Below are positions 1-5,574 of a DNA stretch of 5,574 nt, one piece after another. How positions within the stretch are numbered: the stretch's first letter is position 1; each line of letters starts with the position of its first letter. The stretch spans positions 1-5,574 of the forward strand of contig JAISZV010000157.1 in the NCBI GenBank assembly GCA_031284475.1, in the 5' to 3' direction. The notes beneath the pieces were generated by a model. It was not told the origin of the DNA. It saw only the letters and a list, made by a program, of their open reading frames with translations, and did no database searches. Made by a program: the position numbers and the translations under genes. This DNA comes from Proteiniphilum sp. (GTDB lineage: Bacteria > Bacteroidota > Bacteroidia > Bacteroidales > Dysgonomonadaceae).

Positions 1-1384
1 CAATTTCTCCATGAACAGTTCATTTTCCTACCATCCTGAGATGCAATCGTCGGAATTATATCTCCGGTTCGACGGAAGGATCAAAAACAAACGCTCTAAC
101 CTACCCGACTTGAAGGTAGCCGACGGAGTGATCGCCACATCTGCTCTGGCGGATGTGAGAACCACCCCGCCCTCAGTCGCCCCCGACGGGTTCCAACGCA
201 TCATTCAGCAAGCCCGGGAAGCCAATATCATGTTCGTAATCCAGCAGGCCAATCTGCGTCAGAGCGAATTGAACAAACGTGATTTGACCGAATGGAAACG
301 CCGTGTGGAAGAAGCTTTTAACGATCCCAAGCAAAACGTGAACGTGGAAGTGTCGGCCTATGCATCGCCCGATGGCGGTTTCTCTCTCAATGAAAAGCTC
401 GCCGCAGAACGCGAACAGAATACCTCCCAATACCTGGAAGGCGAGTTGGACAAGAGAAAAATAGATACCGAAGTCTATGCCCATTATACTGCCCAGGACT
501 GGGAAGGATTCCGTCAGTTGGTTTCCGCATCCAATCTACAGGACAAAGAACTGATTCTTCGTGTGCTGGAGATGTATCCCGATTCCGAAACCCGCGAAAA
601 GGAAATCAAAAATATCTCTTATGTGTTCGAGGAACTTGCCGGCGCCATTTTACCGCAACTGCGCCGTTCGCGCATCATTGCCAATATCGAGATCATCGGC
701 AAATCTGATGAAGAGATTATGGCGGCATGGAACAACAACCCGAAAGAGTTGTCGGTGGAAGAGTTGTTGTATGCTTCTTCGCTTACCGATGACGAAAGTG
801 TAAAGAATCGCGTTTACCAGTACGTTACCGCCAACTTCACCAATGATTACAGGGGATGGAACAATATGGGCACCATGTTCTACAAACAAGGAGAGTATGT
901 CAAAGCAAAACAGTCATTCGACCGTGCAGCGCAGGTGAACTCCTCCGCTCCCGAAGTGAATATGAACAAGGCCCTGCTGACCATTATGGATAATGACCTG
1001 AATGTAGCCAACGAACTGTTGGGAAAGTCCGCCGGGGCAGCAGGGCTCGATGAAGCCATAGGCCTTCTCAACCTGTTACAGGGTAATTATAACCAGGCAG
1101 TGGGCGCTTATGGCCGGTACAAGAGTAATAACGCCGGCCTGGCGCAACTGTTGGCAAAAGACTACAATAAGGCAAAACAGACGCTGGAAACTGTGGAAAA
1201 TCCCGACTCCGTTACGGCTTACCTGCTTGCCATAATCGCATCCCGAACCAATAACTTCAATGAGGTGGCTTCAAACCTGCGCACCGCTATCGACCGCGAC
1301 AGAGACATCGCGGCAAAAGCGCTCGACGACCTGGAGTTTGCGAAATACCGCACCAACCAGGAGTTTATGTCAATTGTCAAATAA
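1..1384 (+). CDS. OmpA-like/TPR protein, 5' end outside window (partial)
   Basis: This is the C-terminal part of an envelope protein that combines an OmpA-like domain with tetratricopeptide repeats. The frame is open back to base 2 (codons for N-F-S precede the ATG at base 11). That ATG looks internal, because the sequence around it resembles the middle of longer Bacteroidales proteins of this type, which usually begin with a lipoprotein signal; this resemblance is from memory. Counting from the Met at base 11, an OmpA-like segment spans about residues 70-160, with the core SAYASPDGG (115-123), then N127, L130, A131 and R134. A well-formed TPR lies near 280-312 (GWNNMGTMFYKQGEYVKAKQSF), and weaker TPR-like helices continue to about 430. 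The position matching the usual peptidoglycan-binding Asp of OmpA domains appears to be Ser119, while the Arg is kept. A role in the periplasm or outer membrane is inferred; the exact function is unknown. A strong terminator follows 27 bases after the stop. Confidence 0.85.
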   Translation, partial: NFSMNSSFSYHPEMQSSELYLRFDGRIKNKRSNLPDLKVADGVIATSALADVRTTPPSVAPDGFQRIIQQAREANIMFVIQQANLRQSELNKRDLTEWKRRVEEAFNDPKQNVNVEVSAYASPDGGFSLNEKLAAEREQNTSQYLEGELDKRKIDTEVYAHYTAQDWEGFRQLVSASNLQDKELILRVLEMYPDSETREKEIKNISYVFEELAGAILPQLRRSRIIANIEIIGKSDEEIMAAWNNNPKELSVEELLYASSLTDDESVKNRVYQYVTANFTNDYRGWNNMGTMFYKQGEYVKAKQSFDRAAQVNSSAPEVNMNKALLTIMDNDLNVANELLGKSAGAAGLDEAIGLLNLLQGNYNQAVGAYGRYKSNNAGLAQLLAKDYNKAKQTLETVENPDSVTAYLLAIIASRTNNFNEVASNLRTAIDRDRDIAAKALDDLEFAKYRTNQEFMSIVK

Positions 1385-1411
1385 AATCCGGAATACCTGA
1401 CCCCTGATAAC

Positions 1412-1460
1412 AAAAAATGAACTACCCCGTCCGTTTGCGGTGGGATAGTTCATTTTTTTT
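1412..1460 (+). terminator. Rho-independent terminator after the OmpA/TPR gene
   Basis: A nearly complete hairpin is visible. ATGAACTA (1417-1424) pairs with TAGTTCAT (1446-1453). After one C/A mismatch, CCC (1426-1428) pairs with GGG (1442-1444), with a possible G-U pair 1429/1441. T1430 is bulged, and CCG (1431-1433) pairs with CGG (1438-1440) around a TTTG loop. An A-run before the stem and eight T's after it (1453-1460) extend the pairing, so it could also stop transcription from the other strand. It lies just after the stop codon of the upstream gene. Confidence 0.88.
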
Positions 1461-1556
1461 GTATAACTAATCCGGGAGCGAAGGTTGAAGTTAACTCCCC
1501 TGTCTTATTTTTACACAAAAAACCATCGAGATAAAATAAGCAAGCCGGAAAACTCG

Positions 1557-1564
1557 TAACTTTG
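1557..1564 (+). promoter_or_regulatory. Bacteroidota -7 promoter box (TAACTTTG)
   Basis: TAACTTTG matches the Bacteroidota -7 consensus TAnnTTTG. It lies 39 bases before the start codon of the sensor-like gene and downstream of the preceding terminator, where a promoter for the sensor-trkH unit is expected. No clear TTTG -33 element is seen about 20 bases upstream, so the call rests on the -7 box and its position. Transcription would begin close to the hairpin at 1570-1586. Confidence 0.6.
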
Positions 1565-1569
1565 CCGTC

Positions 1570-1586
1570 CGGGAGATAATCTCCCG
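1570..1586 (+). other. Perfect 5'-UTR hairpin at the predicted transcript start
   Basis: CGGGAG (1570-1575) pairs perfectly with CTCCCG (1581-1586) around ATAAT; the loop-closing A-T can add a seventh pair. It begins six bases after the -7 box, so the mRNA would start at or inside it. There is no T-tract, so it is unlikely to be a terminator. A 5' stability element or a translational control element is possible. The structure is seen; the role is inferred. Confidence 0.4.
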
Positions 1587-1603
1587 CCCTAAATGTAATC
1601 AAA

Positions 1604-2377
1604 ATGATAAGGTCTCTCAAAATAAAGATCGTGCTCAGCCTCTCCCTCCTCATTGTAATGCTGATGGCTGCCGGCATTATGTCTATTCTGGATTTCGGGA
1701 AAATAGGAAATTCGGTAGACGCCGTATTGAAAAACAATTATCAATCCATTGAATCGGCAAAGAAGATGCTCGATGCGGTGGAAAGGGAAGACAGCGGCGT
1801 TTTGTTGTGGATGATCGGAAATAAAGAGCCGGGAATAGAGACTGTTTTGAGCGCTGATTCGGTAATCCGGAAAGCAATCGTCGATATAGAAAAGAACATC
1901 ACCGAAACCGATGAACCACGATATGTGATAGCAGTTATGGATGAGTATGAACAATACCACTCTTCCATAAAGAAGATATTGGAAGACGGGCGCAGTAACG
2001 AAGAGCTTAAACGGGTATACGGCGCCGAAACGAACTCGCTTTTCCTCAAAACAAAAGAGGCTATCAACAAACTGATGGTGTTGAACCAGAATCAGATGTA
2101 CCGGCAGGCAGGGATCGTAAAAGAACAATCGCGCCGGGCCATGATGCCGGCCATCGTTTCTATCGCGGCCGCTATCATCTTTGCACTGTTGCTCTACTTT
2201 TTTATCCATACCTATTTTATCCGTCCGGTCAGGCAACTGATCAGCAGCGTAAAGGAATATTATCCGGAAAAAGGACAATTAGTGGCCGGAATTGTATCCA
2301 AAGATGAATTTAAGAAACTGGAAGAAGAAATCAACCAGTTAATATACAGGCTTCGGAGAGCAAAAAACTCAATGTAA
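1604..2377 (+). CDS. Membrane sensor-like protein: four-helix-bundle sensor plus HAMP-like tail, no output domain
   Basis: The 257-residue protein has two membrane segments. TM1 is about residues 8-29 after a short K/R-containing N-terminus, and TM2 is about 181-206. The region between (about 30-178) is strongly helical and charged, with NNYQSIESAKKMLDAVERED near 44-63. This resembles the four-helix-bundle sensor domain of chemoreceptors and of the sensor half of Bacteroidales NtrY-like histidine kinases. After TM2 comes a HAMP-like stretch with RPVRQL (207-212, the typical Pro being P208) and DEFKKLEEEINQL (234-246), close to the HAMP DExxxL pattern. The protein then ends at residue 257: there is no HisKA, ATPase, methyl-accepting or cyclase domain. 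No kinase remnant can follow, because trkH starts 11 bases later. It is probably an inner-membrane protein with a periplasmic sensor. It may be a stand-alone regulator, possibly of TrkH, or a kinase that lost its catalytic half. The start at 1604 fits the N-terminal TM; no Shine-Dalgarno is seen. Confidence 0.8.
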   Translation: MIRSLKIKIVLSLSLLIVMLMAAGIMSILDFGKIGNSVDAVLKNNYQSIESAKKMLDAVEREDSGVLLWMIGNKEPGIETVLSADSVIRKAIVDIEKNITETDEPRYVIAVMDEYEQYHSSIKKILEDGRSNEELKRVYGAETNSLFLKTKEAINKLMVLNQNQMYRQAGIVKEQSRRAMMPAIVSIAAAIIFALLLYFFIHTYFIRPVRQLISSVKEYYPEKGQLVAGIVSKDEFKKLEEEINQLIYRLRRAKNSM

Positions 2378-2388
2378 ACTTCAGAGCA

Positions 2389-3834
2389 ATGATACGTACA
2401 AGAGCGGTTATCAAATACCTGGGCTACATCCTACTGTTTAATGCGTTGTTTCTGTCTATCTCTGCCGTGATCTCGTTCAGCCACAACGAAAATTCGGTGA
2501 GCGCACTCCTTTTCAGCGCTTTGCTGACAGCTATACTGGGGAGTTTCCCTCAGATTTTTGTCGAAAAAATAGAAGAGATCACGTTCCACGAGGGATTGGT
2601 TATCAGTGTAACCGGATGGATTATTACCTGTATTGTCGGCATGATCCCTTATTATATCTGGGGAGGAGAATTTACGTTGGTGAATGCGCTTTTTGAGAGC
2701 GTATCGGGTTATACTACAACCGGGGCAAGTATATTAAACGACGTAGAGTCGCTTCCGAAAGGGTTGTTATTCTGGCGTTCTTCTACCACATTTACCGGCG
2801 GCATAGGGATTATTCTTTTTGTATTGCTGGTTCTTCCGGAGAAGAAAGGGATACAATCCAGCTTTTACCGCTCGGAGGTGTCGGATTTGTCGAAGATGAG
2901 TTTTCGTACCCGCTCCCGGCACATCATCCGTATGATAGTAACCGTTTACTTTACGCTGATCATAGTAGAAGCAATCTTGTTGAAACTGCTTGGCATGACT
3001 TTTTTCGACGCCATTTGTCATTCATTTTCCACCGTTGCAACAGCCGGTTTTTCTACGAAGAACCTGAGTATTGCCGCTTACGACAATATATGGATAGAAC
3101 TGGTAGTTATGCTTTTTATGCTGATCAGCAGCATGCACTTCGGGTTAGTCTACACCAGTATGACGAACAAAAAAACAACTGTTTTCACCTCCCGCCCCGC
3201 ACGCATGTATATGGTTGTCACATTCATCGGGATTATTCTGGTAACTTTTCAACTGGCGCATGAAAAAATATATGGATTGGGGGAATCCCTGCGGTACGCA
3301 TCCTTTCAGGTGATTTCACTGGCAAGCACTACCGGCCTTGCTACCATAGATACGGCAAAGTGGCCGGCGTTCTCTATCATCCTCCTTCTCTATTATTCCA
3401 TGCAGTGCGGAATGGTTGGCTCTACGTCCGGAGGCATTAAATTCGACCGGATCTACCTCTTTTTCGCATCGGTAAGAAAACAGTTAAAGTCAATCATCCA
3501 TCCCGAAGGAATATATGCCGTGAAAATGGATAAGGAGATTATCGACCACGGCCTTGAGTTGCAAATCGTGACCTTTATCATCGCCTACCTCTTCACGATG
3601 ATGATCACTGCCCTCTTGCTGGCTGCGATGGGAATAGACGGGACAACTTCCCTGTCGGTTTCCATTGCTACCATCGGAAACGTAGGCCCCGGTTTCGGGG
3701 AAGTGAGTTCGCTCGGCAATTACGGCCAGCTACCCAATGCGGCCAAATACCTGCTTTCAGTCAACATGTTGTTGGGACGCCTGGAGATCATGAACGTATT
3801 TGCTCTTTTCTTGCTTTTATTCAGGAAAGATTAA
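2389..3834 (+). CDS. trkH: TrkH-family potassium uptake protein
   Basis: This is the integral-membrane K+-translocating subunit of the Trk/Ktr superfamily. At 481 residues it has the usual length for a TrkH with two extra N-terminal helices (about 9-29 and 38-57), followed by four M1-P-M2 repeats. All four selectivity-filter loops are visible: TTTGAS (109-114), ATAGFST (217-223), TTGLAT (314-319) and TIGNVGPGFG (428-437), each with its filter Gly. GSTSGGIK (344-351) corresponds to the intramembrane gating loop of repeat 3, and GRLEI (463-467) contains the conserved Arg of the last helix. The protein is expected to work with a cytosolic TrkA/KtrA RCK subunit, but no such gene lies within the window. 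It begins 11 bases after the sensor-like gene with no promoter between them, so the two are probably co-transcribed. The start is favoured by spacing and by the N-terminal MIRTRAVIKYLGY; no Shine-Dalgarno is seen. Confidence 0.95.
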   Translation: MIRTRAVIKYLGYILLFNALFLSISAVISFSHNENSVSALLFSALLTAILGSFPQIFVEKIEEITFHEGLVISVTGWIITCIVGMIPYYIWGGEFTLVNALFESVSGYTTTGASILNDVESLPKGLLFWRSSTTFTGGIGIILFVLLVLPEKKGIQSSFYRSEVSDLSKMSFRTRSRHIIRMIVTVYFTLIIVEAILLKLLGMTFFDAICHSFSTVATAGFSTKNLSIAAYDNIWIELVVMLFMLISSMHFGLVYTSMTNKKTTVFTSRPARMYMVVTFIGIILVTFQLAHEKIYGLGESLRYASFQVISLASTTGLATIDTAKWPAFSIILLLYYSMQCGMVGSTSGGIKFDRIYLFFASVRKQLKSIIHPEGIYAVKMDKEIIDHGLELQIVTFIIAYLFTMMITALLLAAMGIDGTTSLSVSIATIGNVGPGFGEVSSLGNYGQLPNAAKYLLSVNMLLGRLEIMNVFALFLLLFRKD

Positions 3835-3896
3835 AACAGAGCATTCCGGAACGTTTTTATCCGTTCGGAAAATGTAGCGAAACACTCTGGTTTTAA
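3833..3896 (+). terminator. Bipartite hairpin at the trkH 3' end, probable terminator
   Basis: The inner stem TTCCG-AACG (3844-3853, with G3849 bulged) pairs with CGTTCGGAA (3862-3870) around an eight-base loop. An outer stem pairs CAGAG (3837-3841) with CTCTG (3885-3889), followed by GTTTT that can pair with the A-run at the trkH stop codon. The short T-run at 3891-3894 is weak for intrinsic termination, but the position directly after the stop supports a terminator or 3'-end protecting role. Confidence 0.55.
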
Positions 3897-3956
3897 ATTT
3901 CTTCGGGTTTAATTTCCCGCCACTTGCCGCAAGAAATAAAAAATTATTCCTTGCCG

Positions 3957-3990
3957 ACCCGTCAGTTTGCTGCGGGGTAGTTCATTTTTG
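3957..3990 (+). terminator. Second terminator-like hairpin, related to the one at 1412-1460
   Basis: CCCG (3958-3961) pairs with CGGG (3973-3976), T3962 is bulged, and CAG (3963-3965) pairs with CTG (3970-3972) around a TTTG loop. The right flank GGGGTAGTTCATTTTT (3974-3989) nearly matches the right arm of the 1412-1460 terminator. The left lower arm is not complementary here, so only the upper stem forms and the T-run lies nine bases beyond it. It is probably a weakened or diverged terminator. Confidence 0.5.
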
Positions 3991-4096
3991 TTTCTTAAGA
4001 GGCTTTTGGAAGCATAACATAAGATTCGCCGAAAACCGAATGACGCAAACGCCAACGCAACAAGCGCGAACAACAGTTCTGTTAAATAAAAAATCG

Positions 4097-4104
4097 TACC
4101 TTTG
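4097..4104 (+). promoter_or_regulatory. tyrS: Bacteroidota -7 promoter box for tyrS (TACCTTTG)
   Basis: TACCTTTG is an exact TAnnTTTG match located 36 bases before the tyrS start, in an A/T-rich region. A -33 TTTG is not clearly present; TTCTGTT (4077-4083), part of the inverted repeat AACAGTTCTGTT, lies at roughly the right distance. The predicted leader is short, with no Shine-Dalgarno. Confidence 0.7.
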
Positions 4105-4140
4105 TGCTCTCAATAAAAACCGACATATAGACTTAATCAA

Positions 4141-5436
4141 ATGATGAATTTTGTGGAAGAACTCCGTTGGCGTGGCATGATACACGAAATAATGCCCGGG
4201 ACGGAAGAACAGTTATTGAAAGAACAAACGGCAGGGTATCTGGGGATCGACCCCACAGCCGATTCCCTGCACATCGGGCATCTGGTAGGCGTGATGATGC
4301 TGAAGCATTTTCAGCGTGCAGGACACACTCCCATTGCGCTGGTAGGCGGCGCCACGGGAATGATAGGCGACCCTTCCATGAAATCGGCGGAACGCAACCT
4401 GCTCGATGAAGAAACCTTGCGCCACAACCAGGAAGCCATCAAAAAACAATTAGCGAAATTCCTGGATTTTGAAAGTGAAATCCCCAACAAGGCTATCCTG
4501 GTGAATAATTACGACTGGATGAAAAATTATTCTTTTCTGAATTTCATCCGCGATATTGGTAAGCATATCACCGTCAATTATATGATGGCGAAAGACTCGG
4601 TGAAAAAGCGGCTGAGCGGGGAATCGAGCGAAGGGATGTCGTTCACCGAATTTTCTTACCAACTGCTGCAAGGGTATGATTTTCTCCATCTCTACCGCGA
4701 CAAAGGCTGCCGCCTGCAATTAGGAGGCTCCGACCAATGGGGCAACATCACCACCGGTACAGAACTGATCCGCCGCGTGGAAGGGGGCGAAGCCTATGCG
4801 CTGGTTTGCCCGCTTATCACCAAAGCCGACGGAGGCAAATTCGGCAAGACCGAGAGCGGCAATGTATGGCTCGGCCGCCGTTATACCTCGCCCTATAAGT
4901 TCTATCAGTTCTGGCTCAATGTGAGCGACGCCGACGCCGAAAAATATATCAAGATATTCACTTCCCTCCCCAAAGAGGATATAGAAGCGCTGATCGCAGA
5001 GCAACAATCCGCACCCCATCTGCGCCCGCTGCAAAAACGGTTGGCCGAAGAGATCACCGTGATGGTACATTCGCGTGAAGATTACGAAATGGCCGTCAAC
5101 GCTTCGGAGATACTGTTCGGCAAATCCACCTCCCGGACGCTTCGCGCCATAGATGAAGAAACGTTCTTACAGGTATTTGAAGGAGTACCGCAATTCACTA
5201 TCCCACGTGAGAAACTGGCGCAAGGGATCAAAGCAGTCGACCTGCTCACCGAAGAGGCCGCCGTATTCCCTTCTAAGGGAGAGATGCGCAAAACCGTGCA
5301 GGCAGGAGGCGTGATGATCAATAAGGAGAAATTGGAGTCATTCGACGAGACCATCGGCCTTACCCATCTTATCGGCGGAAAGTATATTCCGGTACAGCGC
5401 GGAAAGAAGAATTATTTCCTGCTGATTGCCGAATAA
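4141..5436 (+). CDS. tyrS: Tyrosine--tRNA ligase (TyrRS)
   Basis: This is a class I aminoacyl-tRNA synthetase that activates tyrosine with ATP and charges tRNA-Tyr in the cytoplasm. The 431 residues match a complete bacterial TyrRS. The Rossmann catalytic domain occupies about 1-240: Y33-x-G35-x-D37 of the tyrosine pocket, the HIGH motif (44-47), YQLLQGYD (173-180, with the tyrosine-binding Y173, Q177 and D180), GGSDQWGN (195-202) and the KMSKS-equivalent KFGKT (233-237). An anticodon-binding helical region follows (about 250-345). A C-terminal S4-like RNA-binding domain lies at about 362-428, with [20 protein letters not shown] (378-397). Two ATGs are adjacent (4141 and 4144). Bacteroidales homologues, as I recall, begin MNFVEEL, which would favour 4144; the difference is one Met. 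The gene has its own promoter and appears to be a single-gene unit. Confidence 0.97.
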   Translation: MMNFVEELRWRGMIHEIMPGTEEQLLKEQTAGYLGIDPTADSLHIGHLVGVMMLKHFQRAGHTPIALVGGATGMIGDPSMKSAERNLLDEETLRHNQEAIKKQLAKFLDFESEIPNKAILVNNYDWMKNYSFLNFIRDIGKHITVNYMMAKDSVKKRLSGESSEGMSFTEFSYQLLQGYDFLHLYRDKGCRLQLGGSDQWGNITTGTELIRRVEGGEAYALVCPLITKADGGKFGKTESGNVWLGRRYTSPYKFYQFWLNVSDADAEKYIKIFTSLPKEDIEALIAEQQSAPHLRPLQKRLAEEITVMVHSREDYEMAVNASEILFGKSTSRTLRAIDEETFLQVFEGVPQFTIPREKLAQGIKAVDLLTEEAAVFPSKGEMRKTVQAGGVMINKEKLESFDETIGLTHLIGGKYIPVQRGKKNYFLLIAE

Positions 5437-5464
5437 ATTGCGACCAGGAATAAACAGTAGTATG

Positions 5465-5527
5465 GGGCAAGTTCAATTAATAAATGCAACCGGAGGTTGA
5501 AGTTGCATTTATTGCTTGAATCTGCCC
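5465..5527. repeat. Long imperfect inverted repeat (63-base hairpin) after tyrS
   Basis: Bases 5465-5490 pair with 5502-5527 at 24 of 26 positions (two of them G-U). The innermost block AATAAATGCAAC (5479-5490) is perfectly complementary to GTTGCATTTATT (5502-5513). Next come TTCAA with TTGAA, and then GGGC with GCCC at the base. Only two mismatches occur (5477/5515 and 5470/5522). The loop is 11 bases. It lies 28 bases after the tyrS stop. There is no T-tract on either side, so a standard intrinsic terminator is uncertain. It could be a 3'-end stabiliser, a repeat element or a small-RNA hairpin. Confidence 0.7.
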
Positions 5528-5574
5528 GCCGCAAAAACCGGCCAAATTGTTTGGTACGTTAATATTATTATACT

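Larger units (their letters stand above)
3835..4140. other. 306-base non-coding region between trkH and tyrS
   Basis: No plausible gene is seen in this stretch. It holds the bipartite hairpin beside trkH, small hairpins CGGG/CCCG (3904-3907 with 3916-3919) and CTTG/CAAG (3923-3926 with 3930-3933), the terminator-like hairpin at 3957-3990, an inverted repeat ATTCG/CGAAT (4024-4028 with 4037-4041), AACAG-TT-CTGTT (4072-4083), and the tyrS promoter. Only about 36 bases separate the -7 box from the start codon, so a T-box or riboswitch leader for tyrS from this promoter is not possible. Confidence 0.6.

Noticed and set aside
11..13. ATG at base 11 as the real start of the first gene
   Set aside because: The frame is open to the window edge and the protein begins mid-domain without a signal sequence, so this Met is most likely internal.
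1589..2278. 229-codon minus-strand open frame opposite the sensor-like gene
   Set aside because: It is the antisense of a gene with clear TM and HAMP-like features. Its composition (many H, F, Y, R) is typical of an antisense shadow and no domain is recognised.
3015..3263. 82-codon plus-strand frame inside trkH
   Set aside because: It lies in another frame wholly inside a complete trkH whose filter and gating motifs are intact, so it is a shadow.
3835..4140. T-box or amino-acid riboswitch controlling tyrS
   Set aside because: No T-box sequence or specifier structure is seen, and the -7 box lies only 36 bases before the start codon, leaving no room for such a leader.
3982..4185. 67-codon minus-strand open frame overlapping the tyrS start
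   Set aside because: It runs into the tyrS 5' coding region, covers the tyrS promoter, shows no recognisable domain and has no promoter of its own.
4837..4851. KFGKT instead of KMSKS in TyrRS as an unusual active site
   Set aside because: KFGKS/T is the normal form of this motif in many bacterial TyrRS enzymes, so it is not a defect.

Overview
The window looks like chromosomal core DNA of a Bacteroidota bacterium, most likely order Bacteroidales. Three observations support this. Two upstream regions carry the TAnnTTTG -7 box typical of the phylum. The gene starts lack a Shine-Dalgarno sequence and have A/T-rich leaders. The encoded proteins (an OmpA-like/TPR surface protein, TrkH and TyrRS) read like Bacteroidales family members as I remember them; no database search was possible. 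All four genes lie on the + strand.

Layout: (1) 1-1384 is the 3' part of an OmpA-like plus TPR protein gene whose true start lies left of the window. It is followed by a strong intrinsic terminator at 1412-1460. (2) 1461-1603 is a short intergenic stretch with a -7 box, a 5'-UTR hairpin and a start-stop ATG-TAA. (3) 1604-3834 is a two-gene unit: a 257-aa membrane protein with a four-helix-bundle-like sensor and a HAMP-like tail but no kinase or other output domain, then 11 bases later trkH for potassium uptake. (4) 3835-4140 is a 306-base non-coding stretch holding one bipartite hairpin next to the trkH stop, a second hairpin related to the 1412-1460 terminator, and a promoter close to tyrS. 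(5) 4141-5436 is tyrS, complete. (6) 5437-5574 holds a very long imperfect hairpin and no gene.

Functionally these are unrelated neighbours: envelope, potassium transport and translation. The one pairing that may carry biological meaning is the output-less sensor with TrkH, because the usual cytosolic NAD/nucleotide-binding partner (TrkA/KtrA) is not in the window. The most interesting non-coding signals are two related hairpins with a compensatory base-pair change and the 63-base hairpin after tyrS. I found no CRISPR array, insertion sequence, tRNA, rRNA, phage gene or toxin/antitoxin, and no convincing undescribed multi-gene system.
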